A stretch of DNA of 64,000 nucleotides, from NCBI RefSeq assembly GCF_017901175.1, contig NZ_CP072793.1, forward strand, positions 496,001-560,000. Reading direction: 5' to 3'. The position numbers and the translations under genes are program-made. Shown piece by piece: positions 17,856 through 24,897 of the stretch. The notes below the pieces were generated by a model. It did not search any database. It was not told the origin of the DNA and saw only the letters and a list, made by a program, of their open reading frames with translations. How positions within the stretch are numbered: position 1 is the first letter of the stretch; every line of letters starts with the position of its first letter. Source of the stretch: Thiothrix unzii. GTDB taxonomy: Bacteria > Pseudomonadota > Gammaproteobacteria > Thiotrichales > Thiotrichaceae.

Positions 17856-18677
17856 ATGGCGCGGTTGGTGGTGAAGAGAACCCCGTGGTGGGTAGCACAC
17901 AGAAAGTTAGTGGTGGTGTGGCTACCTTTAGCAAGTCTGCAAGCGGCAACGTTGGCTGGGCTTGGGTATTTTTACCATCGCTTAGATGATCTGGAGCAGA
18001 AAACGGAAACCAGTGCGCTGACTACGCCTGCGCCGATTACCGCTTCCGCGCCGGTTGCAACACCTGCACCTGTGGTTATCGCCCCGCCTGCACCTTCTCC
18101 CGTTGTGATTGCGCCGGAGCCGATAGTCGTCGCCACCCTAACTCCGCCGTCGCCCGCACATGACGTACCGGATGTGCGTGATGCTAATGTTTCCCCGCCG
18201 CCATTGCCTGCTAAGTCAGAGCCAGAGCCTAAGGCTCCTGTTGAACCTATTAAGCCTGCTAAACCCGTAGCGACACCTGCGCCTGCACCGGTAAAGCGTG
18301 AAGTTAAAACTAAACCACCAGCGGCTGCTAGTGACCGTACTGCGACGGCGAATCGTTCGGGGAGTGTGGTGCGTCAATTAACCAATACCACGAAACGCCC
18401 GGATATTGAGCCATTGCCGGTACAGGTCGATAGGGTGTGGGTGTATTTAGGCGAGTTGCGTGATTACGGTTGGTACGACCAGAAGTTGCATATCGCTCCT
18501 AGCAGTGGTTTACCGGCAGTGGGGAATGTTTATCTGACGCAGTATATTGCGAGTGTACATGCCGCACCTTACGGTAGGCAGTTAGCGGGTAAATTTCACC
18601 TTGGTGAGCGCGTGTTGGTACATGATGTGCGGCGTGGGCGCGGTGATGATGTGTGGGGTTTGGTTTCTGCACAGTGA
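17856..18677 (+). CDS. Membrane-anchored proline/alanine-rich protein with C-terminal SH3-like domain
   Basis: A 273-residue protein with a basic N-terminus, one transmembrane helix (about 20-40), a short coiled stretch (LDDLEQKTE), then about 125 residues of Pro/Ala/Val/Lys-rich linker and a globular C-terminal 80 residues (VWVYLGELRDYGWY to VWGLVSAQ) that look like a small beta-barrel. The linker would span the periplasm in the manner of TonB or other cell-wall-reaching proteins. AAGGAG at 17843 serves ATG 17856; GTG 17853 is an alternative. I do not recognise the family. Confidence 0.7.
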   Translation: MARLVVKRTPWWVAHRKLVVVWLPLASLQAATLAGLGYFYHRLDDLEQKTETSALTTPAPITASAPVATPAPVVIAPPAPSPVVIAPEPIVVATLTPPSPAHDVPDVRDANVSPPPLPAKSEPEPKAPVEPIKPAKPVATPAPAPVKREVKTKPPAAASDRTATANRSGSVVRQLTNTTKRPDIEPLPVQVDRVWVYLGELRDYGWYDQKLHIAPSSGLPAVGNVYLTQYIASVHAAPYGRQLAGKFHLGERVLVHDVRRGRGDDVWGLVSAQ

Positions 18678-18686
18678 ACGTGCAAT

Positions 18687-18712
18687 AAAAAAGCCGCAAT
18701 AAGCGGCTTTTT
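18687..18712. terminator. Bidirectional intrinsic terminator
   Basis: Arms AAAAAAGCCGC and GCGGCTTTTT enclose the loop AATAA. A-tract and T-tract on either side let it terminate both the proline-rich gene (plus) and the 63-aa gene (minus), whose stop codons flank it. Confidence 0.9.
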
Positions 18713-18733
18713 ACGGTGCATAAGCTTTGCAGC

Positions 18734-18925
18734 TTATTTCCAGAAATTCGCTTCTTTAGAAGCCATTTCGCGGACTTCGTTAGCCAGTTCCTGATAACGT
18801 TCACGGTAAGATTTCCACTCACCAACGTAGTACTCTTCAGCACTGAATTCGCCTGATTGCTCATAAGCAGTGAATTTTGCCTGCATTTCAATCATTTCGC
18901 TGATCAGCTCTTGCTTAGTGCTCAT
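18734..18925 (-). CDS. Conserved hypothetical 63-aa protein, charged and helical
   Basis: A 63-residue soluble protein rich in Glu, Gln, Lys and aromatic residues, likely two or three helices (KQELISEMIEMQAKFTAYEQ, then YYVGEWKSYRERYQELANE). The ATG at 18925 has a good AGAGG ten bases upstream. No named family recognised. It lies just downstream of the RspA-type gene on the same strand, although a hairpin (18983-19003) separates them. A partner role in the sulfur region is inferred from position only. Confidence 0.65.
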   Translation of the reverse strand: MSTKQELISEMIEMQAKFTAYEQSGEFSAEEYYVGEWKSYRERYQELANEVREMASKEANFWK

Positions 18926-18982
18926 GTCCGATGCCTCTTTAAAATTAACCAAATCCTGACAACAGGATAAACGGATTCCGGT

Positions 18983-19003
18983 AAAAGGGGGAATACCCCC
19001 TTT
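18983..19003 (-). terminator. Probable intrinsic terminator after the DsrC-like gene
   Basis: On the minus strand AAAGGGGG, loop TATT, then CCCCCTTT is followed by one more T. It lies 11 bp past the rspA-type stop codon. Some read-through into the 63-aa gene is possible because the T-run is short. Confidence 0.6.
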
Positions 19004-19013
19004 CGGGTAGAAA

Positions 19014-19358
19014 TCAATAGCCGCCTTTACGGTTAGTGGCTGGCAGGCCAGCGACTTTCAGACCTTGCTTGCTGGGTGCGCGTGGGAACAGGGTGTACAT
19101 GTCTTTACTTGTCAGCTTTTTGTCGCCCCACTGATCAGCCATTGCTTTCTGGATGATGCGTTCCATTGGCTGCGTGCCGCCGTTGTTGATGTATTGATCG
19201 CGCAAATAGTTGATCACATCCCAATGACGCTCGCTCAATTCGCCAATGCCTTCTTCAACAGCAATAACTTTAGCAACTTCTTCGTTCCAATCGTTGAGGT
19301 CTACCAGATAACCTGCTTCAGTGGTTTCGATGGTTGTGCCGTTTACTTCGTAAGCCAT
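19014..19358 (-). CDS. rspA: DsrC/TusE-family paralogue lacking both C-terminal cysteines (RspA type)
   Basis: A 114-residue protein clearly homologous to the DsrC at 25235: AGYLVDLNDWNEEVAKV, ERHWDVINYLRDQY and YTLFPRAPSKQG align throughout. In DsrC the swinging C-terminal arm holds two redox cysteines; here the matching positions are Leu100 and about Lys111, and the whole protein has no Cys. Members lacking both cysteines have been called RspA and are thought to be regulatory, while TusE keeps one. It therefore cannot carry sulfur as DsrC does. The ATG at 19358 is preceded by GAGGAA. A TATAAT box upstream suggests its own promoter. Confidence 0.88.
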   Translation of the reverse strand: MAYEVNGTTIETTEAGYLVDLNDWNEEVAKVIAVEEGIGELSERHWDVINYLRDQYINNGGTQPMERIIQKAMADQWGDKKLTSKDMYTLFPRAPSKQGLKVAGLPATNRKGGY

Positions 19359-19415
19359 GTTTAATTCCTCATGCAAAAGTGAATGTAGCCATTCGATGAA
19401 ATTCTTGACCGCAAA

Positions 19416-19421
19416 ATTATA
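19416..19421 (-). promoter_or_regulatory. Candidate -10 box for the rspA-type gene
   Basis: A perfect TATAAT on the minus strand, about 58 bp upstream of the ATG at 19358. No good -35 box is found at 16-18 bp, so this may need an activator, or be chance. Confidence 0.35.
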
Positions 19422-19475
19422 CGAAAAAGCAGTGCGCCTCCCATTCCTCAAAAGGGATAGGGGGAGGGTGCGTGA

Positions 19476-20165
19476 CTATTCCGTTGGTTTCAGGGTTTTA
19501 ATGCCTTTGTGTGGCATAAACAGCCCGCAACCCAGCTTACGCCCATCGCCTAAGCCGTATTGCTGCAAGCGAATAGACGGGTCACTGTCCAAATCTGCCA
19601 GCATTAAGTGACGGGTGTGTAACACGCCTTGCGGGGTACGCAGTGCGTGACTTTTGCCGCACAGCATCTTTTTCACCTTGAAATCTGCTACCCGTTTTAC
19701 TTCTGCTGCCATGCGTTGCAGGAAGCTGTTTTCGTCTTCCGCTTCATCTGATAATACGTAACGTGCAAAAATTACCGAGGTGTGTACGAACGGTTTTTCC
19801 TTCATGTCCCGCAAACCGACCGCGTAGCCGTTCACATCCAACGTTGTGCCGGACAGTGCTTGGGTTTCTGGAATGCGTGATTTGGGAATGCGTAAAAACA
19901 TCCGTGTGCGCCGTGACGGCAACAGGAATTGATTGCTCGCATCATCGGGGCGTTCCCAACCATTACCACTTTCGGCAACGTGGATGGGGTGGACACCGGC
20001 GACGATTTCATCGGCAAACCAAGGCAGGGCTTGCTGGACGGCTTGTGCCAAATCCCACGCATGATCCAGCGGCAATTGCTTGCACGAAATGGCGAAACTC
20101 ACGTCCAGCACGTCATCGGGTGCTTGATAGGGGAGGGTTTTGTCCTCGTCTTCCTGCCAAAACAT
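19476..20165 (-). CDS. Stand-alone Cas6/Cmx6-like RAMP protein
   Basis: A 229-residue protein resembling the Cas6 variant named Cmx6 (type I-MYXAN). Recognisable parts are SRRTRMFLRIPKSRI (residues 84-98), TSVIFARYVL (129-138), KKMLCGKSH with His173, and the C-terminal Gly-rich RAMP loop GLGDGRKLGCGLFMPHKGI (204-222). Cas6 enzymes cut CRISPR repeat RNA; no CRISPR array, cas1/cas2 or effector gene is in this window. It is the last of a minus-strand set (TauD-like, 65-aa, this gene), with 5 bp to the 65-aa stop and GAGG before ATG 20165. A non-CRISPR role linked to sulfur oxidation is possible but unproven. Confidence 0.78.
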   Translation of the reverse strand: MFWQEDEDKTLPYQAPDDVLDVSFAISCKQLPLDHAWDLAQAVQQALPWFADEIVAGVHPIHVAESGNGWERPDDASNQFLLPSRRTRMFLRIPKSRIPETQALSGTTLDVNGYAVGLRDMKEKPFVHTSVIFARYVLSDEAEDENSFLQRMAAEVKRVADFKVKKMLCGKSHALRTPQGVLHTRHLMLADLDSDPSIRLQQYGLGDGRKLGCGLFMPHKGIKTLKPTE

Positions 20166-20170
20166 CGTGC

Positions 20171-20368
20171 TTACCTCGCCGACGAAAAAGTGATTTCTAA
20201 CTGGTCGTACCAATCGTCGGGGCGGTCTTTGTAGCCGGGTGGTTCAATATCAATCTGGAAAAAGATCGAGCCGGTTTCGAGAGCGCGTTGCTGCACGAGC
20301 TGTTTTAGCTCCTCGAAATTGCTGATCTTGTCGCCGTCTACCATCAAAATTTGGCTTAAACTGAGCAT
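20171..20368 (-). CDS. Hypothetical 65-aa protein between the TauD-like and Cmx6-like genes
   Basis: A 65-residue acidic protein: an amphipathic helix (ISNFEELKQLVQQRALET), a beta strand (SIFFQIDIEPP), a loop with KDRPDDWYDQ and a final strand (LEITF). The start is well supported by GGAG six bases before the ATG, which overlaps the TauD-like stop by 13 bp; the next gene starts 5 bp after its stop. The tight spacing implies translational coupling. I do not recognise the family; it has no cysteines. Confidence 0.7.
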   Translation of the reverse strand: MLSLSQILMVDGDKISNFEELKQLVQQRALETGSIFFQIDIEPPGYKDRPDDWYDQLEITFSSAR

Positions 20369-21261
20369 ATTGTCTCCTTAGGTTCTTCCACCCGATCAAA
20401 ATAACGTCCACGGTATAGTAGGCGGGTTTGTGTCGGATCGTCGCTGTCTTTAAATGCGGTGCGATTGTGCAGCACGTTGTTGCACAGTAAGCCTTCGCCT
20501 GCTTGCAATGTGTACCTTATTTTGTAAGGTGAGTCCTGTTGCCATAAATTCAATAGGAAATCGGCGGCTTCCCGCGTCATCGGGTCATCGCGCCAAATCA
20601 CATTGCGCTGGCGGGCGGAATAGCGCATGTGCAAATGACCCGCAGTGGTGACGCTAAACACGGGGCCGGATTGTTCGGGGCGAATGATTTCCCCGTTCAA
20701 TATATTGGCAGGAATCGTGAAGGCATTCGGGTGCATCAATGCGTGAATGTAATCAGGGTTGGTATCACGCAATAAAATGTAGGCAATTTCATGATCCATC
20801 AACCAGCTTTCACCGCCTTCAAGTGCCGGTTGGGCGCAATGCAGCAACATACCGTGAATTTGCTCTTCGGGCAGGTTGTAGTAACCATCAGTATGCCAAC
20901 TCAGCGGTTTGTTGGTATAGGGAATGTAATCATGCTGCCCCGCGTGCGAGGTAACGTGTAAGGAGGTGAGGCTATCTTCGTCAGCGCACAAATTGCTATC
21001 CAGCCGAAACAAGCCCACTTTGTGCCCTAAACGGTGCACATGACGCTTGCTGCGCACGTCGCCTTGAGCAAAATGGTACAACGCGAGATTGTATTGGTGG
21101 CAAATGTGCTGGAGTTGCGCTATTTCGGCTTCACTGGGGTTTTCTGGGTCTTCAATCGTGACGAGCAAGGATTCTGGCAGTAAAGGGTAAGCCGATAATT
21201 TTTTGTTGCGCCATGTTTGATAGGTATTTAACTCATTGAGATTAAAAGGGGAGTTGTACAT
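20356..21261 (-). CDS. TauD/TfdA-family 2OG-Fe(II) oxygenase
   Basis: A 301-residue oxygenase. The iron-binding SWHTDG (H-x-D) is at about residue 122, the distal His lies in LLCNNVLHNRTAF, and RLLYRGRYFDR near the end supplies the 2OG-binding arginines. Relatives include taurine dioxygenase and unrelated hydroxylases, so taurine as substrate is not implied; no tauABC transporter is nearby. It is divergent from dsrA and heads the TauD-orf65-Cmx6 set. A TATAGT box at 21291-21296 (minus) could be its -10. Confidence 0.85.
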   Translation of the reverse strand: MYNSPFNLNELNTYQTWRNKKLSAYPLLPESLLVTIEDPENPSEAEIAQLQHICHQYNLALYHFAQGDVRSKRHVHRLGHKVGLFRLDSNLCADEDSLTSLHVTSHAGQHDYIPYTNKPLSWHTDGYYNLPEEQIHGMLLHCAQPALEGGESWLMDHEIAYILLRDTNPDYIHALMHPNAFTIPANILNGEIIRPEQSGPVFSVTTAGHLHMRYSARQRNVIWRDDPMTREAADFLLNLWQQDSPYKIRYTLQAGEGLLCNNVLHNRTAFKDSDDPTQTRLLYRGRYFDRVEEPKETICSV

Positions 21262-21582
21262 CTTATAGACCTCGACAAAGACCGATAATCACTATAGCTA
21301 TTTGCAATATTAAAAAATCCGAATATGCTATTGTACCGCTGCAAGTGGACTATTTTTGATTATGTTGAGAGTCTATCCCCTTCGGGATATGCCCCGGTTT
21401 CAAGCAACACCCCATGGGTGAGATTCTTTGTTAAGGATATGACGCATACACTTAGCCCACTCGCAAATAGAGCGAAACTACGTTACGCGACCCGTTTTTG
21501 ATTTGACATTCCCCTTGGCTTTTAGGTTGTAGAGCTGGTCAAGAGGAAACGCCATTGCAATCGTTTTACTGAGGAGGCAGGT
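21262..21582 (+). promoter_or_regulatory. Divergent control region and leader of the dsr operon
   Basis: This 321-bp stretch between tauD-like and dsrA has no ORF. Candidate plus-strand promoters: TTGCAA (21302) with TATGCT (21324), 16-bp spacing; and a perfect TTGACA (21503-21508) with no good -10. Small hairpins occur at ATCCC/GGGAT with loop CTTC (around 21374-21387) and CACCC/GGGTG around CAT (near 21408-21420). GAGGAGG before ATG 21583 is a strong ribosome site. The long leader could hold post-transcriptional control; the true start sites are not determined. Confidence 0.5.
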
Positions 21583-22884
21583 ATGGCAACGAACAATTAT
21601 CCAACGCCGATGCTGGATGTACTGGAAGAAGGCCCATGGCCTAGCTTCATCAGCGGTTTCAAGAAACTGCGTGATGAGCATCCAGATGAGCGCATCCGCA
21701 ACGTTATCAACGGCCTGATGGGTCAGTTGGAGCATTCTTACGAAACCAAAATGGGCTACTGGAAAGGTGGTACTATTTCTGTCTTCGGTTACGGCGGCGG
21801 CATTATCCCGCGCTTCTCTGAAGTCGGTCACATGTTCCCGGAATCCAAAGAATTCCACACCCTGCGTGTACAGCCACCGGCTGGCAACTACTACACCACT
21901 GACATGCTGCGCCAATTGGCTGATAGCTGGGAAAAGTGGGGTTCTGGTTTGCAGACTTTCCACGGTCAGACCGGCAACATCATGTTCATCGGTGCGAACA
22001 GCGTTAACTTCCAACACTTCTTTGATGAAATCAACGAATACGGTTGGGACTTGGGTGGCGCAGGCCCTTGCGTGCGTACTGGTATGTCTTGCGTCGGTGC
22101 AGCACGTTGCGAAATGTCCAACTGTAACGAACACGCGATCCATCGCCGTCTGATGAATAACTTCACGGATGACGTGCATCGCCCGGCTCTGCCTTACAAG
22201 TTCAAATTCAAAATTTCTGGCTGCCCGAACGACTGTCAGAACGCGATTGAACGTGCGGACTTCGCCGTTATCGGTACTTGGCGTGATGACATGAAAGTCA
22301 ACCAAGAAGCCGTTAAAGAAATGATCATGAAGAAAGCCAAAGAGATTGGCAAAGAAGGTGATCGTTCTGCGGGTCGTCAATACATGTTCGACAACGTTAT
22401 CAGCCGCTGCCCAACGCAAGCGATCAAGCTGAACGATGACGACACCATTACGGTTGATAACAGCAACTGTGTACGTTGTATGCACTGCCTGAACGTTATG
22501 CCAAAAGCACTGCAAGTTGGTGACGACAAAGGCGTAACGGTTTTGATCGGCGGTAAGCGTACTCTGAAAATCGGCGACTTGATGGGTATCGTCACGATCC
22601 CGTTCATGAAGCTGGATACTGAAGAAGATTACGAGCGCATCGTTGAACTGGCTGCTTCCATCATCGACTTCTGGGCTGAAAACGGTCTGGAACACGAACG
22701 TTGCGGCGAAATGATTGAGCGTATCGGTCTGGTGAACTTCCTCGAAGGTATCGGTATCGACCCAGATCCAAACATGATCAAGCAACCACGTAACGTTTCT
22801 TACGTGCGTACTGACGGTTGGGACGAGGCTGCTGAAGCTTGGTTCAACCGCAAGCGCGAAGAGAAAATGGCTGCTGCTGCCTAA
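21583..22884 (+). CDS. dsrA: Reverse dissimilatory sulfite reductase, alpha subunit
   Basis: A 433-residue subunit of the sirohaem enzyme that, in sulfur oxidisers, oxidises DsrC-bound sulfane sulfur to sulfite in the cytoplasm. The cluster ligands CVRTGMSCVGAARC and SGCPNDCQNA flank the sirohaem site; a ferredoxin insert provides SRCPTQAI and CVRCMHC. The length is typical. GGAGG precedes the ATG. It begins the dsr operon. Oxidative rather than reductive type is inferred from dsrEFH and dsrL downstream. A 12-bp hairpin lies between it and dsrB. Codon use is strongly biased (many GGT, CGT, AAC), consistent with high expression. Confidence 0.98.
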   Translation: MATNNYPTPMLDVLEEGPWPSFISGFKKLRDEHPDERIRNVINGLMGQLEHSYETKMGYWKGGTISVFGYGGGIIPRFSEVGHMFPESKEFHTLRVQPPAGNYYTTDMLRQLADSWEKWGSGLQTFHGQTGNIMFIGANSVNFQHFFDEINEYGWDLGGAGPCVRTGMSCVGAARCEMSNCNEHAIHRRLMNNFTDDVHRPALPYKFKFKISGCPNDCQNAIERADFAVIGTWRDDMKVNQEAVKEMIMKKAKEIGKEGDRSAGRQYMFDNVISRCPTQAIKLNDDDTITVDNSNCVRCMHCLNVMPKALQVGDDKGVTVLIGGKRTLKIGDLMGIVTIPFMKLDTEEDYERIVELAASIIDFWAENGLEHERCGEMIERIGLVNFLEGIGIDPDPNMIKQPRNVSYVRTDGWDEAAEAWFNRKREEKMAAAA

Positions 22885-22895
22885 GACGGCACTTC

Positions 22896-22928
22896 GCAAC
22901 AAGGCAGTGTTTAACCCTGCCTTGTTGC
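22896..22928 (+). promoter_or_regulatory. Intercistronic 12-bp perfect hairpin between dsrA and dsrB
   Basis: Arms GCAACAAGGCAG (22896-22907) and CTGCCTTGTTGC (22917-22928) enclose a 9-nt loop, 11 bp after the dsrA stop. No T-run follows, so it is not a terminator. It would sit as a stable mRNA hairpin that may protect the dsrA segment from 3' exonucleases or tune dsrA:dsrB translation. Confidence 0.75.
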
Positions 22929-22967
22929 CCAGATTATTGATAAATTTGAGTTTGACGGAGGCTTCAC

Positions 22968-24044
22968 ATGGCCGCACCAGAAATGCGCGATCCTATTGAA
23001 TCTGGATGCCCGGATGGTTTCCAGTACATGCACCCAGTTATGCGCCGTAACTTCGGCCTGTGGGCATATCACGAAGACCCACGCCCAGGCGTTTTGGTTC
23101 ACGTATCCAAAACTGGCGAAAAAGTTTGGACAGTTCGTGCTGGTACTCAACGTATCCTCGATGTGTTCACCCTGCGTAAGCTGATGGACATCGGCGATAC
23201 TTATGGCGAAGGTTATGTTCACTTCACCATTCGTTCTAATATCGAATTCCAAGTAGCGGATGGCGCGAAAGTCGAACCACTGGTAAAAGCATTGGAAGAT
23301 GCTGGCTTCCCAGTCGGTGGTACACGTAACTCTGTTACTTCACTGTCTCATACTCAAGGTTGGTTGCACTGCGACATTCCGGGTACTGACGCATCCGGCG
23401 TTGTGAAAGCGATGATGGATGAGTTGCTGCCTGAGTTTAAGTCATGGAACATGCCTAACCGCGTACATATCACCACTTCTTGCTGCCAGATCAACTGCGG
23501 CGGTCAAGGTGACATCGCGATCAACGTTCAACACACTAAGCCACCAAAAATCAACCACGCGCTGGTTGGTAATGTGTGCGAACGTCCAACAGTGGTAGCA
23601 CGTTGCCCGGTAGCGGCGATTCGCCCTGCAATGGTTGACGGTAAGCCTTCCTTGGAAGTTGATGAGAAGAAGTGCATTTGCTGTGGTGCTTGCTACCCGC
23701 CATGCCCTCCAATGCAAATCAATGACCACGAAGCAACTCAGTTGGCTGTTTGGATCGGTGGTAATCACTCCAACGCACGTGGTAAGCCTACTTTCCAACG
23801 TTTGGTTGCAGCGGGTATCCCGAACAATCCACCACGTTGGCCTGAAGCGACCGCGATCGTTAAGAAAATTCTGGAGTGCTACAAAGCTGGCGCGAAAGAT
23901 TGGGAGCGTATCAACGAGTGGGTTGAGCGTATCGGCTGGCCGCGTTTCTTTGAAGTGACTGGTTTGCCATTCACCAAGTATCACATCGACAACTGGCGTG
24001 GTGCGCGTGCGAACCTGAACTCTTCAACGCACATCCGCTTCTGA
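22968..24044 (+). CDS. dsrB: Reverse dissimilatory sulfite reductase, beta subunit
   Basis: A 358-residue partner of DsrA in the alpha2beta2 enzyme. Sirohaem/[4Fe-4S] ligands are in TSCCQINCGGQGD; a ferredoxin domain follows with CICCGACYPPCPP and a preceding VARCPVAAI. DsrB binds the catalytically active sirohaem in characterised enzymes. ACGGAGG precedes the ATG at 22968, 39 bp after the intercistronic hairpin. Expression-biased codons like dsrA. It is followed by dsrE after 28 bp. Confidence 0.98.
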   Translation: MAAPEMRDPIESGCPDGFQYMHPVMRRNFGLWAYHEDPRPGVLVHVSKTGEKVWTVRAGTQRILDVFTLRKLMDIGDTYGEGYVHFTIRSNIEFQVADGAKVEPLVKALEDAGFPVGGTRNSVTSLSHTQGWLHCDIPGTDASGVVKAMMDELLPEFKSWNMPNRVHITTSCCQINCGGQGDIAINVQHTKPPKINHALVGNVCERPTVVARCPVAAIRPAMVDGKPSLEVDEKKCICCGACYPPCPPMQINDHEATQLAVWIGGNHSNARGKPTFQRLVAAGIPNNPPRWPEATAIVKKILECYKAGAKDWERINEWVERIGWPRFFEVTGLPFTKYHIDNWRGARANLNSSTHIRF

Positions 24045-24072
24045 TCGACAACGATACGAGGAATAGCACGGA

Positions 24073-24465
24073 ATGAAATACACAATTATGGTTAACGAAG
24101 GCCCGTATCAGCACCAGTCTGCTGATACTGCCTTGCAGTTCACCCGTGCCGCGCTGGAGAAGGGACACGAGATTTTCCGTGTTTTCTTCTACCACGACGG
24201 CGTAAATAACGGCACGCGTCTGAGCGTTCCACCGGCTGACGACCGCCTGATCCAGAAATCCTGGTCAGAGTTGGCTGAAAAGCACGGTTTGGACTTGGTT
24301 ATCTGTATCGCAGCGGCACAACGTCGCGGCTTGATGGATGCCGATGAAGCGAAACGTCAAGGTTTGGATGCTAACAACATTGCCCCCGGTTTCCGTATTT
24401 CGGGCTTGGGTCAGTTGGTTGAAGGCGGTATCCAGTCTGATCGTTTAGTCGTGTTTGGCGATTAA
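24073..24465 (+). CDS. dsrE: DsrE sulfurtransferase subunit
   Basis: A 130-residue subunit of the DsrE2F2H2 hexamer (related to TusD), which passes sulfane sulfur to DsrC. The conserved sulfur-binding cysteine is Cys78 in LDLVICIAAAQRRG, the same position as in Allochromatium vinosum. ACGAGGAA precedes the ATG. Its presence marks the oxidative dsr pathway. The next gene, dsrF, starts 13 bp downstream. Confidence 0.96.
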   Translation: MKYTIMVNEGPYQHQSADTALQFTRAALEKGHEIFRVFFYHDGVNNGTRLSVPPADDRLIQKSWSELAEKHGLDLVICIAAAQRRGLMDADEAKRQGLDANNIAPGFRISGLGQLVEGGIQSDRLVVFGD

Positions 24466-24478
24466 GGAGCTGAGAAAG

Positions 24479-24883
24479 ATGTCTACAAAGAATTTTCTGT
24501 TTGTAAACCGCAAAGCTCCTTACGGCACGGTCTACGCACTGGAAGCCTTGGAAGTCGTATTGATTTCCGCTGCGTTTGAGCAAAATGTTAGTTTGGCATT
24601 CATCGACGACGGTGTTTACCAAATTACCAAAGGCCAAAACAGCAAAGCAACCGGCATGAAGAATTTCTCGCCGACTTTCCGTGCGCTGGGTGACTACGAC
24701 ATTACCAAGTTGTATGTTTCCACCGAGTCTTTGGCAGAGCGTGGCCTGACGGTTGATGACCTGATGGAACTCACCTACGAAGACGCTGACGACGATTACG
24801 CTGAAAAGCCTTCCATTATTCTGGTCAACCGCGAGGAAATGGCTGCAATGATGGCAGAGCAAGAAGTGATTTTGAGCTTCTAA
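24479..24883 (+). CDS. dsrF: DsrF sulfurtransferase subunit
   Basis: A 134-residue TusC-like subunit of DsrEFH. It has the family start FLFVNRKAPYGTVYALEALE and the strand-helix order of the DsrE/F fold, but no cysteine, as is usual for DsrF, which has a structural role. The ATG at 24479 was chosen over in-frame ATG 24455, which overlaps dsrE; AAGGAG lies at 24464-24469. Confidence 0.95.
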   Translation: MSTKNFLFVNRKAPYGTVYALEALEVVLISAAFEQNVSLAFIDDGVYQITKGQNSKATGMKNFSPTFRALGDYDITKLYVSTESLAERGLTVDDLMELTYEDADDDYAEKPSIILVNREEMAAMMAEQEVILSF

Positions 24884-24897
24884 CGGAGGATTTGAAC

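Noticed and set aside
20356-21261. Taurine dioxygenase (tauD) assignment
   Set aside because: The fold matches TauD/TfdA but no taurine transporter or regulator is near and the substrate residues cannot be judged; kept as a family-level call.
18926-21582. CRISPR array near the Cas6-like gene
   Set aside because: I looked for regularly spaced direct repeats of 25-40 bases in the intergenic gaps around the gene and elsewhere in the window and saw none.
21478-22977. A 499-residue minus-strand open frame covering dsrA
   Set aside because: It is the antisense shadow of dsrA: low-complexity His/Val/Asp-rich translation, no ribosome site, and it results from the strong codon bias of dsrA.
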